NCBI GenBank assembly: GCA_020638855.1
Contig: JACKHT010000010.1
Location: forward strand, 46,989 to 110,988
Direction of reading: 5' to 3'
DNA: 64,000 nucleotides
Origin: Planctomycetota bacterium
Lineage (GTDB): Bacteria > Planctomycetota > UBA1135 > GCA-002686595
Shown: in pieces, positions 20,272-27,828 of the stretch
Layout of the letters: each line of letters begins with the position of its first letter
Numbering within the stretch: position 1 is the stretch's first letter
Notes under the pieces: model-generated
What the model was told of the DNA's origin: nothing
Database searches by the model: none
What the model saw: the letters and a program-made list of their open reading frames with translations, nothing else
Made by a program: the position numbers and the translations under genes

Positions 20272-21264
20272 ATGAACCTCCCCCAACGCTTGGCCTGGCT
20301 GTGCCTGCTCTCGCTTCCGATCGCCTGTAGCTCCAACAAAGCCAAAGGCGAGATGACTGACGAGCAGAAAGTCGGGCTGTACTACGAACGGGCCCTGCGC
20401 TACTACGAGATGCGCGAGCTTGACCGCTGCCAGGACCAAGTTCAGCGAGGACTCAAGATCGAGCCCAAGAACGAGCGTTTGATGCTGATGCTTGGCCGTT
20501 GCCACCAAACCCGGGGCAAACTCGAGGACATCCTGATTGCCGAGAAGATCTTCCGCGAGCACCCGGCCAAGAAGGACTACCGGGTGCACCTATGCCTGGG
20601 TGGCTGCCTGGAGCGCAAGGGCTCGTACTACATGGAAGCCTCCGAAAAGGTAGCCAGCGGTGAGCGCTTTACCGAAGCGGCCGATCCGAACGTCCGGGCC
20701 GACGAGTTGGCAGCCCAAGCCAAGGCATCCTGGAAGGAGGCCCTGACCTCCTACCAAGCGGCCTTGGACCGTTTCCCTGGCAGCTTTGAAGCGCTCAATG
20801 GGCTGATGCGGACCAACGTCTTGCTCGAACAGTTCGACGAGAGCTTCGCCTGGTCGGAACGCTTGCTGCAATCGATCGGCGAGTCGAACGAGGTCTTCCA
20901 AAAGCGGCTCAAGGAGCTCGAAGCCCGCGGGTCGGCCACGGTGGACATCGAAAAGGCGCTCCTGGCCAACTCGGACTTGCAGGTCCAGGCGCTGCTGTTG
21001 CGTTCGGACATCCTGCACCAAAAAGGCCAATTCCGTGAAGCCTTGGCCGAACTCGACAAAGCCGTGGTGCTCGATCCGAGCCTGGCGGAAATCTACGCCC
21101 GCCGGGGCCAAGTCCTCAGCCAATTGGGCGAGTACCAGCGTTCCAACGATTCGGTGGAACAGTTCCTGAGCCTTTCCACGGATCCGTTCGAAAGCCCCAA
21201 CATCCGCCGGGCCTTTGCTCTGATCGAGAGCAACAAGCAAGCGATGAAGACCGCGGTGCGCTGA
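20272..21264 (+). CDS. TPR-repeat lipoprotein
   Basis: 330 residues. A lipoprotein signal (MNLPQRLAWLCLLSLPIAC, lipobox Cys19) is followed by tetratricopeptide-like helices. Examples are GLYYERALRYYEMRELDRC, an ALTSYQAALDRFPGSFEAL pair in the middle, and ALAELDKAVVLDPSLAEIY near the C-terminus. The protein is probably periplasmic and membrane-anchored, acting as a scaffold; no partner is evident. ATG 20272 is chosen because it starts the signal peptide. The gene is closed by a hairpin at 21281 shared with the convergent PDZ gene. Confidence 0.82.
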   Translation: MNLPQRLAWLCLLSLPIACSSNKAKGEMTDEQKVGLYYERALRYYEMRELDRCQDQVQRGLKIEPKNERLMLMLGRCHQTRGKLEDILIAEKIFREHPAKKDYRVHLCLGGCLERKGSYYMEASEKVASGERFTEAADPNVRADELAAQAKASWKEALTSYQAALDRFPGSFEALNGLMRTNVLLEQFDESFAWSERLLQSIGESNEVFQKRLKELEARGSATVDIEKALLANSDLQVQALLLRSDILHQKGQFREALAELDKAVVLDPSLAEIYARRGQVLSQLGEYQRSNDSVEQFLSLSTDPFESPNIRRAFALIESNKQAMKTAVR

Positions 21265-21280
21265 CGCGGAAGCAGAAGCA

Positions 21281-21313
21281 GCGGGGGCTCCGGCCCTTGG
21301 CCAAAGCCCCCGC
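21281..21313. terminator. Bidirectional hairpin between TPR and PDZ genes
   Basis: GCGGGGGCT (21281-21289) pairs perfectly with AGCCCCCGC (21305-21313). The hairpin sits between two convergent genes, 17 bases after one stop and 44 bases from the other, so it can serve both. Confidence 0.65.
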
Positions 21314-21356
21314 CACCAAACTACCTACCCCCTTTCCAGTCAGGGTGCGACAGCGC

Positions 21357-22415
21357 TCACAGGTCCGGCTGCCACTGGAGCATCCGCTCGTTGCCATCAG
21401 CCCCTTGGACGCGCAATCGGATCAAGTCCGAATCGCTCCGATCGGCCAAGGCGTCAGCGATGTCTTGGCGGGTCTTGAGGGCGTGCCCGTCCAGCTCAAA
21501 GAGCTTGTCGCCAACTTGCACGCCCAAGTGCTCGGCCAAACTTCCAGGCGCCACTTGGTGGACGACCAAGCGCCCCTGGTCGAGGGCTAGGCTGTCGAGG
21601 TACACCCCCAAAACGGCGCGCTGCTGGAGCGGCGCCATTTGCGGCGCAACGCGCTGCAAGAGACCTTGGGAACCCAAAGGATCGATGTCCATCGACGAGG
21701 CCCCCACCTTGCCCTTCAATTCGGGATGCAACTCGAGCAGCTGCTCCATCGATTCGCCTTCGTACACCTTCACGTCTTCGTTGCCATCGGTTTGGGTGCG
21801 CACTTCCACGCGCACCCCATCGGGTCCGGATTCCACCGAGATCGATTCGCCACGCGAGGTTCCTTGCCCCATGGGCGGCATGGTTCCTTGAGGGCCTTGC
21901 GGGCCCCATCCGAATCCGCGCAGCATGCCTTGGAGATCCATGTTCGGATCGTCGAACAGCTTTTGGAACGGATCGCCAGCGGCGAAGGGGTCGAAGCCCA
22001 TGCCACCGTGGGAAGCGAAGGGACTCCCCAGCAGCCCTTGGAAGGGCGAGTGCGCCCGCTCCAGCAGTTCGCGCTGGGCTAGGCGTGCCGTCCAAGCCAA
22101 GTCGTCGCTGCCCTTGGCGAGCTCCGCGACCCAGGCGCGCAAACCCGCATCCCCACTGGCTTTCGCCACCAGCCGATCGAACGCCTGTTCGCGCTGGTCG
22201 AGATCGGCTTGCGTTAGATCCTTACGCCACGCTGCTTGGGTGTCGTCGTCGAGGTGCGGGATGCTGGCCACTTGCCCCCCCGGAGCGTCCTCCGCCCCTA
22301 CGCGGACGAGGCCTTGCGATGCACGCGGCTCCTTTCCAGAAGCTCCTTGCTCCTGTCCTACGGCCAGGGACCAACCTAAGAGCGGCAGTGCCGCCAACCA
22401 ATACAGGGACTTCAT
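21357..22415 (-). CDS. Exported PDZ-domain protein
   Basis: 352 residues with a signal peptide (MKSLYWLAALPLLGWSLAVG). A central region of low conservation is rich in Gly, Gln and Met. A C-terminal PDZ domain (about 260-345) carries the GVYL carboxylate-binding loop (VLGVYLDSLAL) and the core VGDKLFELDGHALKTRQDI. No protease catalytic motif is visible, so this is not a DegP-type enzyme. ATG 22415 has GGAGGT seven bases upstream, better than an ATG five codons earlier. It lies downstream of the ECF sigma and anti-sigma genes on the same strand but after a hairpin. Its role is unknown. Confidence 0.8.
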   Translation of the reverse strand: MKSLYWLAALPLLGWSLAVGQEQGASGKEPRASQGLVRVGAEDAPGGQVASIPHLDDDTQAAWRKDLTQADLDQREQAFDRLVAKASGDAGLRAWVAELAKGSDDLAWTARLAQRELLERAHSPFQGLLGSPFASHGGMGFDPFAAGDPFQKLFDDPNMDLQGMLRGFGWGPQGPQGTMPPMGQGTSRGESISVESGPDGVRVEVRTQTDGNEDVKVYEGESMEQLLELHPELKGKVGASSMDIDPLGSQGLLQRVAPQMAPLQQRAVLGVYLDSLALDQGRLVVHQVAPGSLAEHLGVQVGDKLFELDGHALKTRQDIADALADRSDSDLIRLRVQGADGNERMLQWQPDL

Positions 22416-22640
22416 GTTGCGAACCTCCATTCGCCAGAACTCCGAACCCCGGCCCTTCCGGGGCTCGCACTCCTAGCTACGCAGGGCCCAAGCCAAGCGT
22501 TGGCGCCGCGGCCGGAATCTGAAGCTCGATCGTTGGAGTTCTGTCGGTGGGCGGCCAGGGGCTAGGCCCAACCCAGCGAAGACCACGCAACCCAACCCGG
22601 GCTCGCCAGCCCACGGGCCGGAAGGAACCCCCAAACAGCG

Positions 22641-22677
22641 CTCCCGCCCGCCCAGGAAGCCCCGGGTCGGGCGGGAG
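22641..22677 (-). terminator. Hairpin after the anti-sigma gene
   Basis: CTCCCGCCCG (22641-22650) pairs perfectly with CGGGCGGGAG (22668-22677). It lies about 30 bases past the anti-sigma stop, inside a 293-base gap before the PDZ gene that shows no other feature. Confidence 0.6.
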
Positions 22678-22708
22678 CGAGGTCGCTTCCGGTGGCGAGG
22701 GTCTCGTT

Positions 22709-23332
22709 TCAGCGCCCGCTCGCCACGCGCATCGGATTCTCTTCAAAGCGCAACACGGCGGGGGTCTCTTCCAAGCCCCAGGGTCGAGCTTCCTCGAGCA
22801 ACGAGGGCTCATGGGGCGCCAAGCGCCGCAAGCCGCTCAACGGGGCGGGAGCCGCCGTGGCGGCCTCCAGGGGTTGTGCGTCCGCCAACACCTCGGTTCC
22901 GGCCGTTTCGGATGCTTGCCCTTCGATGGGCCAAGCCGGCACCTGGGCCTCAGCCACCGTCGGGAGGCCTTGGTTTGCGCCCATGAGCGCCATGGCGGGA
23001 TCGGGCCGAGGCCACATGCTGACCGATACGGCCACCACCAAGGCGGCGGCAGCGGCCATCGGCGCCCAACGATGGGCCCAGAGCGAAGGCACAGCGGCAG
23101 CGGGTTCGGGCTTCAGGCGCGCTTCGATGGCCGGCCAAAAATCCGGAACCGAGGAGCTCTGGGCTTTCCAAAACGCACGTCGCACCCCCACCAGGGTCAC
23201 TCCCTGGTCGAATTCCTTCGAGCATGCAGCGCACGCAGCAAGGTGTTCGTTCACCGCTTGGGTCGGACCGCTTTCCAGGTCTCCACCCACGTGCAGCGGC
23301 ATCAGGTTCCGTACTTCGTTGCAATCCATCAT
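22709..23332 (-). CDS. Zinc-finger anti-sigma factor
   Basis: 207 residues. The N-terminal zinc anti-sigma domain has the His-x3-Cys-x2-Cys signature in NEHLAACAACSKEF (about 28-41). One hydrophobic segment (MAAAAALVVAVSVSMW, about 95-110) suggests a single-pass membrane protein with a variable outer domain. It would hold the adjacent ECF sigma factor inactive at the membrane. The start is ATG 23332 (first of two adjacent ATGs), with GAGGAAG five bases upstream. The sigma gene ends 47 bases before it, the usual sigma then anti-sigma order. Confidence 0.85.
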   Translation of the reverse strand: MMDCNEVRNLMPLHVGGDLESGPTQAVNEHLAACAACSKEFDQGVTLVGVRRAFWKAQSSSVPDFWPAIEARLKPEPAAAVPSLWAHRWAPMAAAAALVVAVSVSMWPRPDPAMALMGANQGLPTVAEAQVPAWPIEGQASETAGTEVLADAQPLEAATAAPAPLSGLRRLAPHEPSLLEEARPWGLEETPAVLRFEENPMRVASGR

Positions 23333-23379
23333 TTGGGCTTCCTCATCCTTGGCGCACCCTAGAGGCACGCCTTGTTCGT

Positions 23380-24042
23380 TCAGGCTTCCGATTCGTTGTC
23401 CAGGTCCCAGGGGCTGGTGACGCCGTCCTCTCCGTGCAGGCGAGTCCAGGCATCCAAGAAGAGCTTGCGACCCCGATGCAACCGCCAGCGAACGGTCACA
23501 TGGGTGGCCCCCACCACTTCGGCGATTTCCTTGCAGGACAGCCCCTCCAGTTCGCGCAGCACCAGGGCCGTGCGGAAGTGGGGTGCCAAGCCATCGAGGA
23601 TCTGGCGCACTTGGTCGGCGGTTTCCTCGGAAACCAGAGCATCACTGGGTTGTTCGTCGCGGGGATCGGGCAGGTCGATTTCCAAAAGATCTTGACCATC
23701 GTCCTCGAGCGCCCCCGAAAGGCTGTGCAGCCGGCGCCGCTTGCGCAGGTGGTCGATGCACAGGTTCGTGACGATGCGGTACAGCCAAGTCGAGAAGGCG
23801 TACTGGAAGTCGAAACGATCGAGCCCCCGGAACACCCGCAGGAAGGCCTCCTGCACCAGGTCCTGGGCATCTTCGTCGGATCCGACCAATCCCCGTGCGA
23901 CCCGCCAAGCACGCGCCTGGTGCCGACCGACCAGCTGCCCAAAGGCATCCTGGTCCCCGGCCTGGGCGGCTCGAACAAGGCGTTCGTCTTCTTCCCTGGA
24001 GGGGGTCTCCGGGGGTTGGATACGGCTCTCAGGATGGGTCAT
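23380..24042 (-). CDS. ECF-type RNA polymerase sigma factor
   Basis: 220 residues from ATG 24042. Region 2 is clear (DAFGQLVGRHQARAWRVARG, EDAQDLVQEAFLRVFRGLD, YRIVTNLCIDHLRKRRR). Region 4 is clear near the end (LSCKEIAEVVGATHVTVRWRLHRGRKL). An acidic linker joins them. There is no C-terminal extension. It is paired with the zinc anti-sigma downstream. The target regulon is unknown; the cytochrome operon lies just downstream (24242), transcribed on the same strand toward the sigma gene's upstream side, so linkage is only positional. The N-terminal start is uncertain by up to 16 residues. Confidence 0.9.
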   Translation of the reverse strand: MTHPESRIQPPETPSREEDERLVRAAQAGDQDAFGQLVGRHQARAWRVARGLVGSDEDAQDLVQEAFLRVFRGLDRFDFQYAFSTWLYRIVTNLCIDHLRKRRRLHSLSGALEDDGQDLLEIDLPDPRDEQPSDALVSEETADQVRQILDGLAPHFRTALVLRELEGLSCKEIAEVVGATHVTVRWRLHRGRKLFLDAWTRLHGEDGVTSPWDLDNESEA

Positions 24043-24200
24043 AGGACGGGTGACCCTCCGAGTATGGCGCATGGACGTTCCGATCTGCATAGGACCATCG
24101 CGTATACGGGGAGTGCGTCCCCGCGTTGGAACCTACACCATTTTTCCCGCCACGGGGCCTGGAGCCCTGCCCGAGCGCAGGGGAAGCCGACCGAAGACCC

Positions 24201-24226
24201 GTCCAGGGGCGCTAGGGCCCCCGGAC
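24201..24226 (-). terminator. Hairpin after the cytochrome operon
   Basis: GTCC-A-GGGGC (24201-24210) pairs with GCCCC-C-GGAC (24217-24226), with one mismatch. It lies 16 bases past the last cytochrome gene stop. Moderate strength, no T-run. Confidence 0.45.
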
Positions 24227-24241
24227 AAGCCCCCGCCCGCG

Positions 24242-26092
24242 CTACAACCCCTTGCGGAAGCGCTCCAAGGGATCGCTGGGGCGCTGGATCGGCCGCGCCG
24301 GCCGGATGCGCACCGGGTTGGGCGATCCCCCCAAAATCTCATGGCCGTTGGGGTGGCAGTTGTAGCAGGCGGAAGTCAGCCAAACGTAGTTGTTGACCCC
24401 TTGGTGGTGGTTGTCCATCGACGACTGGCGGTGGGCATGGCAATGGGTGCAACTGAACGCCGAGCTACCCGGAGTGGTGTGGCAATCCACGCAAGCAAAG
24501 AAATTGTGCGCGCCGCTCGTGATGGGGAAGCTGTGCTGGAAGTTGGCTTCATCCCAGTCCGAAGTGTTGTGGCAGTCCTGGCAGGTGGTTGGGAAACCAA
24601 AACCCGCGTGGTCTGGATCGTTGGCGTTGTTGTAGTCGTTCTGGTGACACCCCACGCAGGTCGTGGGCGTGCCCTGGAAGACTCCGCCCACGTGGCATTG
24701 ATCGCAGGCCGTGCTGGCGTGAGCCCCCAGCAAGGGGAAGAAGTTGTGGTTGAAGTTGGCGTCGTTCCAGTTGGTGGTGTTGTGGCACCCTTCGCAGCTG
24801 GTCGAGTAGCCAAGCTGCACGTGGTTGGGATCGGTTGTGCCTTGGTAGTCCGCCTGGTGGCAGCCCACACAGGTGTTGGGCGTACCCTGGTAGACGTTGC
24901 CCACGTGGCACGCTTGGCACGCCGTGGTGGCGTGCGCCCCCAGCAGCGGGAAGAAGTCGTGGTTGATGTTGGCCCCTTCCCACGCGAACGTGTTGTGGCA
25001 ATTCTCGCAGCTCGTGGAATAGCCCAGCGCTACGTGGTTCGGGTCGGTGGTGCCCTGGTAGTCGGGCAGGTGGCAACCTGCGCAATCGCGGGCGGTGCCC
25101 TGGAAGACATCGTTCAGGTGGCACTGGCTGCAGGCGGCCGACGTATGCGCGCCGGTCAACGGATAGGTCGTATGGTTGTAGCGCGCGCCTTCCCAACTGG
25201 ACGTGTTGTGGCACGACTCGCAACTCGTGGAGAAACCCGCCGCCGTGTGGTTCGGGTTGGTCGTGGCTTGGTAGTCCGCTGTGTGGCAACTGAAACAATC
25301 GCGCGGGGTACCTTGGTACACGTCGCCGATGTGGCATTGGCTGCAATCGGTCCGAGCGTGGGCTCCGGTGAGCGGGAAGGTGGAGTGCGTGAAGCCGCCG
25401 CCACCCCACTCGGTGGGCAAATGGCAACGCTCGCAGTCGGTGGTCCACCCCAGCGCCGCGTGGTCGGGGTTGGTCGCCTGCGCGATCAGCGCGCCGTGAC
25501 AAGCCGAGCAGGCCGTCGAAAGCGGCTCCATTTGGCCGCGCTCGATGCCCAAATGGCATTGACGACAGGCGGTGCCCGCATGGGAGCCAACCAACGGGAA
25601 GCGCGTGCGCGCATGGTCCATGATGGCGCTGCTCACGTCCCAGCTGGATTCGTTGTGGCAGGACAGGCAGGTACGACCCTGGCGACCTTGGTGCACATCC
25701 GCGTGGCACCCGGTGCAGCCTTGCTGCGAGAATTCGACCACCGGCCCGCGGTCGTTGTGGCAGCGCAGGCACTGCGCCGCGCTGTGGGCGCCCTTAAGTT
25801 CGACTCCGGTCTGCAACCCGTGGTTGAATTCGAAGTCCGGGCGCAAGGTGTGCCAGTCCCCTTCCAAATGGCATAGGGTGCAATCGGCCGGAAACGACTC
25901 ATGCGGCACGACCGGCCCGTAGCCATCCCACCAATTGTTGGCGGGGGATTCCTTGGGATCCCGCGTGTCCTGGGTCGCGCACGCGATCGCAAACACGAAC
26001 AGGACCAGCCCCGTGATGCCTCGGCGCCAGGAAACGGTCAGCCCAGAAACGGTCGGCCAAGAATGGATCGGATGGGTAGGTTGCTTGTGCAT
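24242..26092 (-). CDS. 22-haem cytochrome c, probable outer-membrane lipoprotein
   Basis: 616 residues with 22 CxxCH haem-binding motifs. The N-terminus has a hydrophobic stretch ending in a possible lipobox (VFAIAC, Cys38), so the protein may be lipid-anchored. Residues 210-493 consist of four tandem 71-residue modules, each with three haem motifs, and a partial fifth module follows. ATG 26092 shares its A with the TAA of the barrel gene (TAATG), implying coupled translation. Haem density, exported N-terminus and the preceding porin-like gene suggest the outer, cell-surface end of an electron conduit. No substrate-binding or catalytic motif is recognisable. The lipobox is imperfect (Ala at -3). 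Confidence 0.85.
   Translation of the reverse strand: MHKQPTHPIHSWPTVSGLTVSWRRGITGLVLFVFAIACATQDTRDPKESPANNWWDGYGPVVPHESFPADCTLCHLEGDWHTLRPDFEFNHGLQTGVELKGAHSAAQCLRCHNDRGPVVEFSQQGCTGCHADVHQGRQGRTCLSCHNESSWDVSSAIMDHARTRFPLVGSHAGTACRQCHLGIERGQMEPLSTACSACHGALIAQATNPDHAALGWTTDCERCHLPTEWGGGGFTHSTFPLTGAHARTDCSQCHIGDVYQGTPRDCFSCHTADYQATTNPNHTAAGFSTSCESCHNTSSWEGARYNHTTYPLTGAHTSAACSQCHLNDVFQGTARDCAGCHLPDYQGTTDPNHVALGYSTSCENCHNTFAWEGANINHDFFPLLGAHATTACQACHVGNVYQGTPNTCVGCHQADYQGTTDPNHVQLGYSTSCEGCHNTTNWNDANFNHNFFPLLGAHASTACDQCHVGGVFQGTPTTCVGCHQNDYNNANDPDHAGFGFPTTCQDCHNTSDWDEANFQHSFPITSGAHNFFACVDCHTTPGSSAFSCTHCHAHRQSSMDNHHQGVNNYVWLTSACYNCHPNGHEILGGSPNPVRIRPARPIQRPSDPLERFRKGL
24614..25465 (-). repeat. Four tandem 213-bp tri-haem modules
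   Basis: Residues 210-280, 281-351, 352-422 and 423-493 of the 22-haem protein align without gaps. Each holds CxxCH at module positions 11, 41 and 57. Shared landmarks are the opening N/D-H, FPL-x-GAH and GTP/GTA before the third haem motif. A partial fifth module follows. Confidence 0.85.
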
Positions 26093-27828
26093 TAGAAGCT
26101 CCTCAGCAGGGAGAATCCCGCCGAATAGGCGTCCTGATCGCCTCCGAAAAACATCGCGCCGTGCAGGATCAGCGACCAATCATGGCCCACCGCTCCGGTC
26201 CATTGGCCACGCCAGACCCCCTTGCTATGGGCGGAGAGCCCACCGAGTTGGTCCAGAATTTCGAACTGGCCGACCTCGAGCGAGGTATCCCAAAAACCCA
26301 GGAACGCTCGCCCAGCCAGCCCCAAACGCAATGCGGTGATGTCCGCCAGATCCGTGTCGCTCCAATAGCCGCTGATGCGCCAGCCGGTGAAGCGGTCGCC
26401 TTCCAGCTCTTGGTCGTAGCCCAACTCCCCCAGCGAGCCCGAAGAGTCCTCGTCTTCCCAACGTTCGAGCCGGCTCGAGATGCGCGTCGTGTCGGTGTTT
26501 TGCCACCATCCATCGACCCCGACCCGTTGAGTGTGCGCCACGAACAGGAAGGTGGGGTCCTGGATCACAGGCAAGCCGCGCAAGGTCTCGGGCCAGCGCT
26601 GGTCGAAGTAGTACACCGACGCCGCACCATCGCGATCAAAACGCCGCTCGAGGCGCACCCGAGATTGGGTCCACTCCAACCCAGGGTCCTTCGCGATGTC
26701 ATCGGAGGTGTACAGATCCCCCTCCAATCCGCCGTCGAGGACCCAGTTTTCCATCTCGGCCATACGCCCCTTGACCAAGAACCACTGCCGGTCCGGTGTC
26801 CCGTCGTACCAAGTGGTCTGCGCCGCAGCCCCCACGTTCGAGCGTCCCTTGGCACCCCAAGGATGGTCCCAGAAAGCCGCCAGGGCCAAGTCGTTCTGGA
26901 AAGGCAACTCCACGTCGAAGCCCGGCAGAAAACCGGCGCTAGCACCCACGTGCGAGCCATCCGACAGGCGCTCCGAGACTTCGACCCCGTCCAGGATGCC
27001 CAACTCGGGGAACCAGCGCGAATAGAACCGCCCGGCTTCGATCCGACGCGGCTCGAAGCGCGTTCCACCCCATGCGTAGGAGGCGCGCTGGATGCGCAGG
27101 TAGGCATCCGAATCGTCCACCACGCCGACAGCCGAGTCCCCCACGGAAAGCGAATTGGCCTGGTAGTCGAGCTGCAGTTGCAACTCACCCCCATGACCAA
27201 AGGGGTTGGTCGCCACCCAGCCAGTGCGCACTAGGAACTGCCGGTCATCGCGCACGGTCGCCGTGCCATCGCGGAAGAAGTTTCCAGAGAGTTCCAAACG
27301 CCCCGTCCAATGGGTGGGGCGTTCCTCCGGCTTGACGGGCTGGATGTCACCCAATAGCGGCATGCCTTCGCGCCACTCTTGGGGTTGGTCGGTCCATACG
27401 ATCGGGGGCACCGGAGGCTTTGGTTGGGCTTGCTCACCAAGGGAATTGGGCGTCACCCGCACCCGGCCCGAAACGCCCGGTACTACGCCCGGGTCCGAGC
27501 GGGTCAACGTGACGGTGGCTTCCAAATCGCTGATCTCCGTTACGACCCCTTCCACATCGGGGCGACCCAGCGGCTCCAAGCGCACCCGATCACCCAGCTG
27601 CAGACCGGACTGTGAGCCCAAGTCGATTCGGACTTGCGTTTCGCGCACCCAAAGGACTCGGATCCCGATCTCTTGGGTTCCTTCGACGGTCTCCTGGGCC
27701 ACCGAATCCGTATCCGCAGCCGAAGCCGAATCCAAAGCCTGGGCCCCAACAACCAGCACCCCCAGGGCGCCGGCCAAGCAAACTCCGCTCCAAGCTCCCC
27801 TCCAAGCTCCCCTCCAAACTAGGCTCAT
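26092..27828 (-). CDS. Predicted outer-membrane beta-barrel of a porin-cytochrome conduit
   Basis: 578 residues with a signal peptide (GVCLAGALGVLVVGAQA). A small beta domain follows (about 45-110; VRIDLGSQSGLQLGDRVRLE), resembling FlgT-C or KOW-like folds. The remainder alternates polar and aromatic residues as in a large outer-membrane barrel and ends in Phe (FSLLRSF), the usual barrel signature. No haem motifs. ATG 27828 overlaps the upstream cytochrome stop as ATGA. Placed between two multihaem cytochromes, it plays the part of MtrB/PioB-type porins, though no sequence kinship to those is claimed. The barrel call is from sequence pattern and context. Confidence 0.68.
   Translation of the reverse strand: MSLVWRGAWRGAWSGVCLAGALGVLVVGAQALDSASAADTDSVAQETVEGTQEIGIRVLWVRETQVRIDLGSQSGLQLGDRVRLEPLGRPDVEGVVTEISDLEATVTLTRSDPGVVPGVSGRVRVTPNSLGEQAQPKPPVPPIVWTDQPQEWREGMPLLGDIQPVKPEERPTHWTGRLELSGNFFRDGTATVRDDRQFLVRTGWVATNPFGHGGELQLQLDYQANSLSVGDSAVGVVDDSDAYLRIQRASYAWGGTRFEPRRIEAGRFYSRWFPELGILDGVEVSERLSDGSHVGASAGFLPGFDVELPFQNDLALAAFWDHPWGAKGRSNVGAAAQTTWYDGTPDRQWFLVKGRMAEMENWVLDGGLEGDLYTSDDIAKDPGLEWTQSRVRLERRFDRDGAASVYYFDQRWPETLRGLPVIQDPTFLFVAHTQRVGVDGWWQNTDTTRISSRLERWEDEDSSGSLGELGYDQELEGDRFTGWRISGYWSDTDLADITALRLGLAGRAFLGFWDTSLEVGQFEILDQLGGLSAHSKGVWRGQWTGAVGHDWSLILHGAMFFGGDQDAYSAGFSLLRSF
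27788..27823. repeat. Three 12-bp units in the signal peptide of the barrel gene
   Basis: CTCCAAGCTCCC occurs twice, then CTCCAAACTAGG. On the coding strand they give Trp-Arg-Gly-Ala repeats just after the start Met (residues 2-13). Confidence 0.75.

Noticed and set aside
21357..22415. DegP/HtrA-type protease
   Set aside because: Only the PDZ domain is visible; no trypsin-like GNSGG site or catalytic triad is present.
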